Below are positions 8,039-16,603 of a DNA stretch of 43,496 nucleotides, one piece after another. The DNA is from Pleurocapsales cyanobacterium LEGE 10410. Its GTDB lineage: Bacteria > Cyanobacteriota > Cyanobacteriia > Cyanobacteriales > Xenococcaceae. Both the position numbers and the translations under genes were made by a program. The stretch covers positions 1 through 43,496 of the forward strand of contig JADEXJ010000038.1 of the NCBI GenBank assembly GCA_015207195.1. The letters run 5' to 3'. Positions within the stretch are counted from its first letter, which is position 1; every line of letters begins with the position of its first letter. Under the pieces are notes generated by a model that saw only the letters and a program-made list of their open reading frames with translations, had not been told where the DNA came from and searched no databases.

Positions 8039-8593
8039 ATGACACAGAATTCTGCACCTACCAACATCATCCGTCCCGACGAGCTAATGAGTGAACTTGG
8101 TATTAAAAAAGATGCCTACTACAAAGATTTAAGTCATCTGGACATCAAGCCAGAGAAGGATTCAGAAGGTAAAGCTTATCTAACAATCGAACAAGCAACT
8201 GAAATTAGAGCTTTAAGAAATCACGTTAAAATAACAGGAAGTAGAAAGAATTATCAAAGTAGTAGTATTGTTAAGGTTGATGACAGTAACGAATTAGTTT
8301 CAAATAATACTGAAGCCGAAGATGATATCTATGTTAATGCCGAAGAACCTACAGCCAAAATTGAATCAAACATCGTTCGAGAAGCCCAAGAATTAGCTGC
8401 TCGTGGCATGGCGATGAATGACTTAATTAAGATTCAGCTAGCGAGTCAGATGAACTTTGATGACCTATCCCCCGACTTACAGGAGAAAGTGAACATTGCC
8501 CGTGAGGTGGCTAACCCAAAGTTTCAACCAGCAGAGATTGCCCAGCAGCTTCTAGCCCAACACCGCAGTCAGAGAGCGCAGGTAGAAGCATAG
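8039..8593 (+). CDS. HTH-like plasmid protein, upstream partner of an ATPase frame
   Basis: The 184-residue product has an N-terminal segment (about 12-65) resembling a MerR-like winged HTH, with a DELMSELGIKKDAYYKDL helix pair and a later LTIEQATEIRAL helix. An acidic linker follows, then a helical C-terminal region (about 110-180). Near its end the mRNA reads C CCA AAG (8515-8521), the X XXY YYZ arrangement of -1 frameshift sites. The -1 frame is open from exactly that point through a Walker A ATPase. The gene may therefore yield both this protein and a fusion. The family is not recognised beyond the HTH look. Confidence 0.65.
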   Translation: MTQNSAPTNIIRPDELMSELGIKKDAYYKDLSHLDIKPEKDSEGKAYLTIEQATEIRALRNHVKITGSRKNYQSSSIVKVDDSNELVSNNTEAEDDIYVNAEEPTAKIESNIVREAQELAARGMAMNDLIKIQLASQMNFDDLSPDLQEKVNIAREVANPKFQPAEIAQQLLAQHRSQRAQVEA

Positions 8594-9432
8594 TAATAGA
8601 CCAGGGTACGAGTACGGGTAGAAAGGCAGGCTTTAGAGACAACGACTCGTTTGATAAAATCTGTAATGCGATCGCTGCTGGAAATTCTATAATCGTTCTC
8701 GGTGAAGCTGGTACGGGTAAAACCGATCTGGCTGTAGCCGTTCATGATGAAATGAGTAATGAATATCAAAGTGCGATCGCTACCTATAAGGGTTCGATTA
8801 AAAAGTTCTTTATTGCGATCGCCATGCAGTTAGGCTGTCCTACAGAAGATGAGAGGGATAAACCCATGACCGTTGATGCTCTCAAAGAAGAGATTCTAAT
8901 TAACAGCAACGAGAATACTCTGCTCGTATTCCCCGAAGCCAAACGGTTGACTACCAGTATCAGATATTGGTTAGAGGACATGATTTCTGCTGGTGCGAGA
9001 GTAGTCTGTTTTGCCGTGGCTAATCCTGGGCGAGATATCTTTTTAGATATGTTGGAGATTGAATTGGATCTGCCAAGCGATCGCCACATCCGACAAGTGA
9101 TGGAAGCAGAAGCACAAAAGCAGGGACTACAAATAAGTAAGTCTCGTCTGGCTGAACTACAACCGTTAGCAGGACGTAACCCTATGTTGGCGCGGAAAAT
9201 CATCAAGAATGAGGCACTAGGACTGAAGCAGGACAAACCCGAACATACTCAATATGTGGTCATCATGCCGATCATTCTCGCTTGTCTGATGAGCTTTGGC
9301 ATTGTCCGATTCATTGGGATGGGTACGGGGAACAAGTCACTTTATATTTTTGGTGGAGTTAGTTTAGTGACTGGTATGACTTTGAAACAGTTGGGCAGTG
9401 TCAAAGGAGCGAGGAAGAGGTTAGGGCAGTAA
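8515..9432 (+). CDS. Walker A ATPase with C-terminal membrane segments; start unresolved
   Basis: The open frame runs from 8515. Walker A GEAGTGKT is encoded at 8701-8724, followed by an ATPase-like core with TLLVFPEAKRL at the Walker B strand (its usual acidic pair altered) and a CFAVANPGRDIF sensor-like strand. Two hydrophobic segments near the C-terminus (about 9250-9400) suggest a membrane anchor. The first in-frame ATG (8752) lies after Walker A, and no ATG, GTG or TTG occurs in frame before it. The gene must start at a rare codon (ATA at 8590 or 8596), arise by -1 frameshift from the preceding gene, or be damaged. It recalls ExeA/TniB-like ATPases; function unknown. Confidence 0.6.
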   Translation, partial: PKVSTSRDCPAASSPTPQSESAGRSIVIDQGTSTGRKAGFRDNDSFDKICNAIAAGNSIIVLGEAGTGKTDLAVAVHDEMSNEYQSAIATYKGSIKKFFIAIAMQLGCPTEDERDKPMTVDALKEEILINSNENTLLVFPEAKRLTTSIRYWLEDMISAGARVVCFAVANPGRDIFLDMLEIELDLPSDRHIRQVMEAEAQKQGLQISKSRLAELQPLAGRNPMLARKIIKNEALGLKQDKPEHTQYVVIMPIILACLMSFGIVRFIGMGTGNKSLYIFGGVSLVTGMTLKQLGSVKGARKRLGQ

Positions 9433-9460
9433 TTAATACTAAAAGCTTTGGCAGATGATA

Positions 9461-10048
9461 TTAAGATGAACGTTTGTTGGGATATAGCCACCTACTAAAT
9501 AATCGAGTCATCCGAGGCATCACTACATAAGTCATTAGACCAACTAATCCGACTGTAAGAACAAAACTACGTAGCAACATTGATAGAGAAGCTAAAAAAC
9601 TACCAAAAAGTAAGTTGATTATGACAATCAAGACAAAAATTGCTACCCAGGTAACAAATGCCATTTTATAGCGAGGAGGAGGAATTATTGGACGGGACAT
9701 AGAACTATCAACAGCAAACCAAGTTTCTATCCCTGTCATTATTTCCAGATTGGGCGGTTTTTCTTCTAAATGATTGAGGATTTTAAACCAGTGAGTAGCT
9801 TCATTCGAGCGACACCATCTTTGATAATCTGCTTGACTAGCAAATTTGACTATGATTTGATAATCGTTATTATCTCCTCTTTGTGGCTTCAAGACAGTTA
9901 CGCCCAAATGACCAGGGAACTCCAAAGCAGCATCGATAGTGTCAGATAAAGCTCGTTCAAACTCTTTTTGATTACTTTTACGAGGTCTACGAGTAATCAA
10001 TACTGTAACGGGTTGGTGAGAGTTTGAGTTATATCGATCTTGGTTCAT
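9461..10048 (-). CDS. Antibiotic biosynthesis monooxygenase-like domain with membrane anchor
   Basis: The 195-residue product has an N-terminal ABM-type ferredoxin-like domain (about 12-115), including VTVLITRRP, an FPGHLGVTVLKP segment and a W-F-K-I-L helix. Two or three hydrophobic helices follow (about 130-185) and a basic end. Such two-part proteins are usually annotated as membrane-bound ABM proteins; their reaction is unknown, while soluble ABM domains oxidise quinols or act on polyketide-like substrates. It is the last gene of the TetR-facing minus-strand operon, 10 bases from the isomerase gene. Confidence 0.75.
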   Translation of the reverse strand: MNQDRYNSNSHQPVTVLITRRPRKSNQKEFERALSDTIDAALEFPGHLGVTVLKPQRGDNNDYQIIVKFASQADYQRWCRSNEATHWFKILNHLEEKPPNLEIMTGIETWFAVDSSMSRPIIPPPRYKMAFVTWVAIFVLIVIINLLFGSFLASLSMLLRSFVLTVGLVGLMTYVVMPRMTRLFSRWLYPNKRSS

Positions 10049-10058
10049 CTCTTATCAC

Positions 10059-10880
10059 CTATAATTTCTTGAAACCTTCATAAATTTCTAGCACTTTCTC
10101 TTCTCCCGCTTTCCCTGGTTGCGAGACAGAATGTTCCATTTCGATTAATCCGTCATATCCTTTGGACTTAATGTGTTTGAGGATAGCTGTGTAGTTCATC
10201 TCTCCGCTATTTGGTTCGGTTCTTTTAGGTGCATCGGCAATCTGAAAAAGGGCAATTTCATCCCAGACGCGATCGATGTTTTCGATAATGTTGCCAGTTT
10301 CCATCTGAGTCTGAAAAGTATCAAAAATCAATTTGACCGCAGGACTGTTAACTGCCTTTACAATCAGATAAGCATGAGGAATTGTAGTTACAAAAGTTCC
10401 TTGCCACCATTTACCTGTAATTGCTTCTACGCCCAAAGTTATTCCAGCAGATTCGGCTAGTTCAGCACAATACTTAAGATTTTCAATCATATTTGCTGTT
10501 TGATAATCTCTTGACAAACTAGGGTTTAAAATACCAGAAAGTGTAGTGACAAATTTGCCATTGACTCGCTTGGCTACTTCAATAGTTTCTTGAAGTTGTC
10601 GTAGTAAAACTTCTTTCGCTTCAGGCGTATTGCTAACGAAAGTAGGGCGGTCAAAGATTAAATTATTCACAAAAACCCCCATTTCTAGATCGTGCTTGGC
10701 TAATTCCTTGCCGATTCTCTCTTGAACTTCGACAGGACGCAGTTTGAGAAAGTTATCTTCAATGCCAGAAAATCCTCGCTCGGCAATGAATTTTATTTGG
10801 TCTATGGGGTCACTTCCTGCCAGTGCGGGAAACATAAAGTCTTCTGGTGAACTTAGTCCTATATGGGGAGCAAATTTCAT
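10059..10880 (-). CDS. Sugar phosphate isomerase/epimerase-like TIM barrel (Hyi-like)
   Basis: The 273-residue product fits the AP endonuclease 2-like TIM-barrel family that includes hydroxypyruvate isomerase. Metal-site residues are visible in LGVEAITGKWW (Glu, about 150), LIFDTFQTQ (Asp, about 185) and LIEMEHS (Glu, about 245). The hydroxypyruvate-isomerase-type order of strands is kept, but the substrate cannot be fixed by eye. It lies 55 bases downstream of the aldo/keto reductase gene in the same operon, suggesting they act on related carbonyl or sugar intermediates. Confidence 0.82.
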   Translation of the reverse strand: MKFAPHIGLSSPEDFMFPALAGSDPIDQIKFIAERGFSGIEDNFLKLRPVEVQERIGKELAKHDLEMGVFVNNLIFDRPTFVSNTPEAKEVLLRQLQETIEVAKRVNGKFVTTLSGILNPSLSRDYQTANMIENLKYCAELAESAGITLGVEAITGKWWQGTFVTTIPHAYLIVKAVNSPAVKLIFDTFQTQMETGNIIENIDRVWDEIALFQIADAPKRTEPNSGEMNYTAILKHIKSKGYDGLIEMEHSVSQPGKAGEEKVLEIYEGFKKL

Positions 10881-10935
10881 GTTTATTTCTAAGATCGATT
10901 AAAAGCTGTTGGTAGTTTAGGTAACGGAAAAAAGT

Positions 10936-11823
10936 TTAATTAGTTTGGAGCTTATCCAGGGTTGTCATTTCATCTTTAGTAAGCTCAACTGAACTTGCAG
11001 CCATGTTTTCTTCTAAATGAGCAATAGTGGTAGTCCCTGGAATCAGGATTATATTAGGAGCGTAATGTAGTAGCCATGCCAAAGCAATTTGATTTGGTCT
11101 TACACCTTTGCTGTTGGCAATATCGGCAATAACTCCCTCTGCATTAGCCAATGGTGCGCCTTGTTTCAGAGGATGTGCGCCCAACGAACCATGAGGGATA
11201 AAAGCTATATCATTTTTAGTACAGTAATTCAAGACATCTTCAAAAGAGCGATCGCTGATGCTAAATTTATTCTGCACCGAGACAATTGGCACTATCTGAC
11301 GTGCCTGTTCGATCTGTTCGATACTGACGTTGGACAGTCCAAGATGGCGAATTTTTCCTTCATCTCTTAATTCCTTTAATGCTCCTATCGATTCAACAAA
11401 TGGAACTTTTGGATCGGGACGATGTAGTTGATACAGATCGATTTGCTTTAGTTTTAGCCTTTGTAAACTTCCTTCCACACCTTTTCTTAAAAACGCTGGT
11501 GAAGCATCGGCTATAATGCTGTCTGGTGCAGATTTATTAATTCCGCCTTTAGTAGCAATAACCAAATCTTGTTTGTATGGATGCAAAGCCGAGGTAATGA
11601 GTTCTTCATTAAATCCTGCCCCATAAGCTTCGGCAGTATCGATAAAGTTGACTCCAAGCTCTACAGCCCGACGTAAGAGCTGCTCCCCTCCTTTCCAGTC
11701 TGGATATGCGCCGAAATTTCCTGGTTGTCCTGAAAGACGCATCGCGCCATAACCCAGACGGTTAACTGTTAAGTCTCCTCCCAGTTTGAACGTAAAATTG
11801 ATAGAAGTAGCTTTGTTATTCAT
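10936..11823 (-). CDS. Aldo/keto reductase
   Basis: The 295-residue product has the AKR tetrad: Asp and Tyr in FIDTAEAYG (about 60-68), Lys in VIATKGG (about 90) and His in LYQLHRPDP (about 130). The C-terminal NADPH-binding segment with LIPGTT is present. The enzyme would reduce aldehydes or ketones with NADPH in the cytoplasm. It sits in a six-gene operon with VOC, ABM and SnoaL-like proteins, a mix typical of detoxification or catabolism of reactive small molecules. Confidence 0.92.
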   Translation of the reverse strand: MNNKATSINFTFKLGGDLTVNRLGYGAMRLSGQPGNFGAYPDWKGGEQLLRRAVELGVNFIDTAEAYGAGFNEELITSALHPYKQDLVIATKGGINKSAPDSIIADASPAFLRKGVEGSLQRLKLKQIDLYQLHRPDPKVPFVESIGALKELRDEGKIRHLGLSNVSIEQIEQARQIVPIVSVQNKFSISDRSFEDVLNYCTKNDIAFIPHGSLGAHPLKQGAPLANAEGVIADIANSKGVRPNQIALAWLLHYAPNIILIPGTTTIAHLEENMAASSVELTKDEMTTLDKLQTN

Positions 11824-11858
11824 GTTTTTCCTTACTGATAAATTACTTAATTTTTTAT

Positions 11859-12317
11859 TTATTGTTTTGCCGAGTTCATCACACCTGAGAACTCGATTAC
11901 ATTACCGTTATTGTCTTTAACAAAACCTACTCTGACACCAATGTTGGGATAATCAGCAGCTTCAACAAATGTCGGTACGCCTTTTTGATTTAATTCAGAA
12001 ATTGCTTCATCAACGCTGTCTACTTGAAAGCAAAAATGTCCGATGCCAGTTGTTCGTAACGCTTCGCCAAAGTCTTGAAAATTAGGCATTCCCGATCGCC
12101 CTTGAGTAGTTCCTACTACTTCAATCCGAAAGCCATAAACATTGAGATAAGCTAGCTGTAAATCGGGTAATTCATCTACAGTCCATTCTTTTTCAATAGT
12201 TGCATTGAGTTTATTTTGATACCACTCAAGAGTTTCTTGATAGTTGGGAACGCTAATCATCACGTGGTCTATTTGAATTGAACTAAGTCCTGTTCTATCT
12301 ATGTTTGAGTCTGTCAC
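11859..12317 (-). CDS. VOC-family (glyoxalase/dioxygenase fold) protein
   Basis: The 152-residue product has paired beta-alpha-beta-beta-beta modules. IDHVMISVPN opens the first with a metal-ligand His, GIGHFCFQVDSV opens the second with another His, and the closing strand NNGNVIEFSGV supplies the Glu. This is the metal-site pattern of glyoxalase I, extradiol dioxygenases and epimerases. Single-gene VOC proteins of this size often act on glyoxal-type or catechol-like compounds. It is 35 bases upstream of the AKR gene in the TetR-facing operon. Confidence 0.85.
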   Translation of the reverse strand: MTDSNIDRTGLSSIQIDHVMISVPNYQETLEWYQNKLNATIEKEWTVDELPDLQLAYLNVYGFRIEVVGTTQGRSGMPNFQDFGEALRTTGIGHFCFQVDSVDEAISELNQKGVPTFVEAADYPNIGVRVGFVKDNNGNVIEFSGVMNSAKQ

Positions 12318-12361
12318 AAGTTGTATTTCTCTTCCATTGGGTTTTAGTAAATCGATAAGAA

Positions 12362-13234
12362 TTACAAAGGTAGTGGTCGATAAATTGCTACAGTCCGACC
12401 ATCACCGCCTACTGCACCAAAGGCTTTCATCAGTTCTTGAAAGTGAGGTAATTCTACGTGATGTGCCATATCATCAAATCTACGCCACCATTCAAACAAC
12501 AAAAATGATGTTGGTTGTTTTGCATCTTGATAGTAGCCGTAGCGAATACTTCCAGGTTCTTCCAATGTTGCGTCTTGAACTCTCACAGCCGTATCTTTCA
12601 TAGTAGCTGCACCACCTTCAGTTACTGGAATGTCTACCAAAAGTACGAATGGTGCTTCGACCATATCGTATTGCGCCAATCTGTCGCGAGTTCTAGAAAT
12701 AGTAGGGGTTGCGCCTGGTTGTGCTTCAACTAAAGCTTTATCTACTTTGCCATCTCCAGGTGCGGGTTCAGAAGCAGGTTGATACATTCTTACTTGTACT
12801 GGTTCAGTGATTAATTTTGGAAACTCATTTTGAAAAGCTTGTCCATGAGTAGTATTTCTTTGTTGTTGTAGCATATTTCGATCTGACCATTCTTCCATTA
12901 GAACGAATTGATTGGGTTGTTCGACATTCTGAAAGAATCGATATAAAACAGGACTGTCTTTACCATTTGTAAAAGCTGCTACTTCTGCTGCTTGGTTAAT
13001 AAATTCATCTATATGTTCTGGACTAACTACAAAATGCGATCGCACCGCAACTACATTTCCTTGATAGTTAAGTTCGTTAAGACGTTGCATAATATCCTCC
13101 TGATTCTGTTGTGAATTAGACGTTTGAGCTACTACAGAATTTGATAAATTGGGCATTGGTAAGTTAATGTAATTTGATAGCAAGACACCAGAAATTAGGG
13201 ATAAGGCAAACACTTTAGTAAATTGACAATTCAT
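12362..13234 (-). CDS. Exported protein with two ABM (quinol monooxygenase-like) domains
   Basis: The 290-residue product starts with a signal peptide (about 1-36, ending near VVAQ). It then carries two ABM domains: about 55-140, with VAVRSHFVVSPEH and QFVLMEEWSDR, and about 190-285, with FLLFEWWRRFDDMAHH. In YgiN-like enzymes each ABM domain is about 95 residues and handles quinols. Two fused copies and an export signal are less common. It is the second gene of the operon and may act on an extracytoplasmic quinone-like compound. Confidence 0.82.
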   Translation of the reverse strand: MNCQFTKVFALSLISGVLLSNYINLPMPNLSNSVVAQTSNSQQNQEDIMQRLNELNYQGNVVAVRSHFVVSPEHIDEFINQAAEVAAFTNGKDSPVLYRFFQNVEQPNQFVLMEEWSDRNMLQQQRNTTHGQAFQNEFPKLITEPVQVRMYQPASEPAPGDGKVDKALVEAQPGATPTISRTRDRLAQYDMVEAPFVLLVDIPVTEGGAATMKDTAVRVQDATLEEPGSIRYGYYQDAKQPTSFLLFEWWRRFDDMAHHVELPHFQELMKAFGAVGGDGRTVAIYRPLPL

Positions 13235-13285
13235 TTTTTACTCCTACAAAAAATTTATGATATCTACAATATTGTGAGGATTGAA

Positions 13286-13711
13286 TTAGCCGACGGTTAA
13301 ATGCTCATGTACCAAACGCCATTTATCGGTAAGACGCTTCCAGATATGAGTACCATATTGTCTAACTTCTACTTCTTGTCCATCTTTGGTTTTCCCACCT
13401 CCTACCCAAGAAAAGGTAGTAACCGCTAAATCACCATCAATCGAGATTTCTAAGTTATCCTCTAACTGAATTTCCCAGTAGCTAAAGTTCTCCATCACAG
13501 GAATCCAAGTATCGAGATATTCCTGAAGGCTGTGCAGCACGACAACGCCATTATCGAAATTATCGAAGACAAGGATTTTGTTCTCACTGGCAAAGATATT
13601 TTCCAAACCTCTTCCTGTAAAGGGTTTGTCTTTTGGACTCCAGATAGCTCTCCATTGTTCTGTTAACTCAAAAATTTTGGCTTCGTCTGTGGTTTGTAAG
13701 GATTGGATCAT
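13286..13711 (-). CDS. SnoaL/DUF4440-like NTF2-fold protein, first gene of the operon
   Basis: The 141-residue product fits the NTF2-like fold: an N-terminal helix with LTEQWRAIWSP, then strands ending in GTHIWKRLTDKWRLVHEHLTV, the typical DUF4440/SnoaL close with Trp-Arg-hydrophobic-His. Its ATG lies 23 bases from a TTACG-N3-CGTAA palindrome that matches one by the divergent TetR gene. It therefore probably leads the repressor-controlled operon. The catalytic role is unknown. Confidence 0.78.
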   Translation of the reverse strand: MIQSLQTTDEAKIFELTEQWRAIWSPKDKPFTGRGLENIFASENKILVFDNFDNGVVVLHSLQEYLDTWIPVMENFSYWEIQLEDNLEISIDGDLAVTTFSWVGGGKTKDGQEVEVRQYGTHIWKRLTDKWRLVHEHLTVG

Positions 13712-13733
13712 TATGTTTTATGTTAGTTATACG

Positions 13734-13746
13734 TTACGTAGCGTAA
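13734..13746. promoter_or_regulatory. Probable TetR operator O1
   Basis: TTACG-TAG-CGTAA is a palindrome with five-base arms and a three-base spacer, 23 bases upstream of the first operon gene. The same arms and spacer length recur at 13851, as expected for sites of one dimeric repressor. Confidence 0.7.
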
Positions 13747-13850
13747 AATAAGAAAACAAAAAAAAGTTTCGTCAGCATACCTGCTCTTGCTTGACTTTTA
13801 ACTTTCGCTAGTCAAGAAACAGAAACCAGATTATAATCTGCGTATTAACG

Positions 13851-13863
13851 TTACGCCACGTAA
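13851..13863. promoter_or_regulatory. Probable TetR operator O2
   Basis: TTACG-CCA-CGTAA has the same arms as O1 and lies 25 bases upstream of the tetR-like ATG. This suggests autoregulation together with control of the divergent operon. Confidence 0.7.
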
Positions 13864-13888
13864 TTAATATAGCGAAAACCAAACAAAT

Positions 13889-14518
13889 ATGTCAACCTCT
13901 AAAACGAAAAAGTCTAAAACCGTTGCCAAATCTGGACGTGGCAGACCGCGATCGCCTGAAACCAGAGCAAAAATACTCAAAGCTGCTTATGAAATGTTGA
14001 ATGAAGTGGGGTTTATGGATCTAACTATCGAAGGAGTAGCAGTAAGAGCAGAAGTGGGCAAACCAACGATTTATCGACGTTGGAAAACTAAAGCAGCACT
14101 AGCAATGGATGCTTTTTTAGACGCTGTAAACCCAGAACTGGCATTTCCCGATACAGGGGAGGCATCTGAGGATTTCAGAGAGCAAATGCAAAAAATAGTA
14201 AGACTAATGAATAGTCCTAGAGGAGATGTGCTAGCTAGTGTTATTGGCTGTGGACAGGCAGATGAAGAACTAATAGCAGCTTTTAGGGAAAATTGGCTGA
14301 CTCCCAGAAGAGAAGATGCAAAAAGAGTATTTCAACGAGGAGTAGATCGAGGTGAATTAAAAGAAGGTATAGATGCAGAAATTGCGATCGATGCTTTATA
14401 TAGTCCGCTTTTCTACCGCTTGCTACTTAAGCATCAACCCTTAACCAAGGACTTTGTAGATCGATTAGTTGATGTAGTAATGAATGGGCTTATCGTAAAT
14501 AGTGAGCTAAATAACTGA
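13889..14518 (+). CDS. TetR/AcrR-family transcriptional repressor
   Basis: The 209-residue product has a basic Lys/Arg-rich leader, then a TetR helix-turn-helix (about 25-70). SPETRAKILKAA starts helix 1 and VGKPTIYRRWKTKAAL is the recognition-helix signature. The C-terminal ligand domain resembles the TetR_C_11-like type. It is divergent from the six-gene carbonyl/quinone operon, with two matching palindromes between them. It probably represses both directions until a small hydrophobic ligand binds. The ligand is unknown. Confidence 0.93.
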   Translation: MSTSKTKKSKTVAKSGRGRPRSPETRAKILKAAYEMLNEVGFMDLTIEGVAVRAEVGKPTIYRRWKTKAALAMDAFLDAVNPELAFPDTGEASEDFREQMQKIVRLMNSPRGDVLASVIGCGQADEELIAAFRENWLTPRREDAKRVFQRGVDRGELKEGIDAEIAIDALYSPLFYRLLLKHQPLTKDFVDRLVDVVMNGLIVNSELNN

Positions 14519-14574
14519 CGATCGCCTTAACCAAATCCAAACTGGTAAAGTAACTCCAACCTTTACCGCTTATG

Positions 14575-15597
14575 ATGGCGATCACTCATTGCTCAATAGC
14601 AGCAGCAGGAACATCTTTAATACTCGGAACAGCCGAACCTTTACCTTTAGGTCTAGCTATTCTCGGTTCACAAATTCCCGATATCGACACTACCACTAGC
14701 ACCATTGGCAAAATCTTCTATCCGATTAGTAGCTGGATTGAAGACAGATATCCTCATAGAAGTATTACTCACTCCCTGTTAGCAACCGTAGCGATCGCCG
14801 TAGCAAGTTTACTGGGGGGTTATTTTTTGCTAGAACAAACTTTTGCGCTTATCGCTCTCCCATTAGGTCATCTATTAGCCTGTTTCTCCGATACCTTCAC
14901 CAAGCAAGGGGTACAGCTATTCTATCCTGAGCCTGTCTGGGCAATCTCTGTATCAAATCCGCGACGGAGACTTAAAACTGGTGGGGCTGGTGAATTATGG
15001 GTTTTAGGTATTGCGATCGCTCTACTGACTTTAGGAATCTATTTAGCCAATGGTGGAGGCATTACACAGAAAGTCAGTCAGAATCTAGGTTTAAGAGATG
15101 GCATTGTCAGAATCTATAACCAGAACGCCAGTACTAACAAAGTATACGCGAGAATCACAGGCTATTGGACGAGCGATCGCACGAATGCTGATGGCAAATA
15201 TTTAATTATTGGCAATGAAGGAAACGAGTTTATCGTGACCGATGGGGAGGGTGTTTACAAGACTGGCGAACAGATAATTACTAGCAAGGTGACAACCACC
15301 GTCGGGGAAGCTGCCACTACTGAGATTAGGAATTTGACCTTTAATGATGAAGATGCCGTACAGCCACTGCTGGAACTAAAACAAAACTATCCCAACTCAA
15401 ACGTATTTGTAAGCGGAGATTTGGCGGTTGATTTTCCCGAAGATATCCAGATCCCTTTTACAAAAAACAACTATGCTACAGCGTCTTTAAACGGTACTAC
15501 ACTGAAGCTTTCGTACTGTCCGTTAGACAAGGCGATCGCGCTATTGAGAGAGCAGTATGCGATAGGAACGGTTGAGGTTAGGATAATTCAGAATTAA
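14575..15597 (+). CDS. YdjM-like membrane-bound metal-dependent hydrolase
   Basis: The product has about 340 residues (an in-frame ATG also sits at 14572). The N-terminal half is a YdjM/DUF457-type domain: MAITHCSIA with an early His, DIDTTTS (about 42), HRSITHSLL (about 67-75) and LGHLLACFSDTFT (about 105-117). These supply the His and Asp residues of the family, with three or four membrane helices. The C-terminal half (about 170-340) is a soluble beta-rich extension not usual for YdjM and may be extracytoplasmic. The enzymatic substrate of this family is not established. A partner role with the HlyD/TolC-like genes downstream is inference. Confidence 0.8.
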   Translation: MAITHCSIAAAGTSLILGTAEPLPLGLAILGSQIPDIDTTTSTIGKIFYPISSWIEDRYPHRSITHSLLATVAIAVASLLGGYFLLEQTFALIALPLGHLLACFSDTFTKQGVQLFYPEPVWAISVSNPRRRLKTGGAGELWVLGIAIALLTLGIYLANGGGITQKVSQNLGLRDGIVRIYNQNASTNKVYARITGYWTSDRTNADGKYLIIGNEGNEFIVTDGEGVYKTGEQIITSKVTTTVGEAATTEIRNLTFNDEDAVQPLLELKQNYPNSNVFVSGDLAVDFPEDIQIPFTKNNYATASLNGTTLKLSYCPLDKAIALLREQYAIGTVEVRIIQN

Positions 15598-15605
15598 TTA
15601 TTCAG

Positions 15606-15893
15606 TTAAACATAACGAACTGGATTCTCTCCGTTAAATTCAACATTGCAGTTCACAATACGTCCATCTAAAAACTTTATAACTAGCCTGTCTTGACCAA
15701 ATTCGTCCGTGTAAAAACTAGAATGGCGATCGAATATACCTTCAATCATCTGTGTACCCTCGAAGTTAACAACTTGAATGTGAGTAATTTGCTCGACTCT
15801 ATTTTTACCAACAACCCACGCTCCCGACTCATTTTTAGCCAGTAGCTCCAATAGATTGTTGCGTGTTCGTACTTGAAGGGTAACTTTAGCCAT
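15606..15893 (-). CDS. Hypothetical beta-rich small protein
   Basis: The 95-residue product alternates charged and hydrophobic residues in short strands (VTLQVRTR, HIQVVNF, RLVIKFLDG) and has no known catalytic motif. It is convergent with the YdjM-like gene, with only eight bases between the stops. Family not recognised; a real gene is likely from its even composition and ATG context. Confidence 0.55.
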   Translation of the reverse strand: MAKVTLQVRTRNNLLELLAKNESGAWVVGKNRVEQITHIQVVNFEGTQMIEGIFDRHSSFYTDEFGQDRLVIKFLDGRIVNCNVEFNGENPVRYV

Positions 15894-16082
15894 GATGAAT
15901 ACAAAAAGAGTAAATTCTCATCTATAGTTCCCAAAATGTTACTCATATTAATTGCGATCGCTTTTTAAAGATTGAATAAAACTAAATTTTAGTTTTCATA
16001 AAGAGCGAGCGATAAGAACTAAGATCACGTTGAATAATCAGGCTTTTCTCTACGATTGTCTTGTATTTTCAACAAGATTGTC

Positions 16083-16475
16083 ATGGGTAAGAAGTTTTTC
16101 TTGATTAGCGTGGTCGCTATTTTGGTGATTTTACCTTTAAAAGTAGAAGCTAAAAAAAAAGTTTGTAATCCTCCGAGATTTGACAATCGCTTGAATAGTT
16201 TATCAAATTGGGGGTATGGAGAACTCAATCGACAAAAATGGCAAACTTTAGTTAGAAAGAATAAAAAGACTAAAGCTAGAGGTTTTGATAATGTAAAAAA
16301 CGGTTTGTCTTTATATGAAACTCAGAAAATATTAGGATTTTCTGGACAGAAAATTAAGGTGACTTGTGATGGAAAAGCTGAATACTGGGTTTGGAAAGAA
16401 AAGGACAGCAAAAAAACAATTCATATTATCTTTCTTGATAGGAAAATAAATGTTTTGAAAGGAAAAGGATTTTAG
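16083..16475 (+). CDS. Exported BamE/SmpA-like small protein
   Basis: The ATG at 16083 gives a 130-residue protein with a clear signal peptide (about 1-22, ending VEA) and a lysine-rich mature start. The C-terminal part (about 75-130) follows the BamE/SmpA pattern: NGLSLYETQKILGF, then strands with EYWVWK and IHIIFLDRKINVL. BamE-like domains dock on outer-membrane or periplasmic partners. No lipobox is seen, so it is soluble or secreted rather than a lipoprotein. Confidence 0.65.
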   Translation: MGKKFFLISVVAILVILPLKVEAKKKVCNPPRFDNRLNSLSNWGYGELNRQKWQTLVRKNKKTKARGFDNVKNGLSLYETQKILGFSGQKIKVTCDGKAEYWVWKEKDSKKTIHIIFLDRKINVLKGKGF

Positions 16476-16603
16476 TTGTTAAATAGCAGCGATCGCATTA
16501 CCCAAGCTCAGAACGCACCAAACATAAGCCAACCCTGCTCAAAAACCTTAGCTGCATGGGAATAATAGAACTATAAATAGTTCTGTGTCGAGGTTTTAGT
16601 TAG

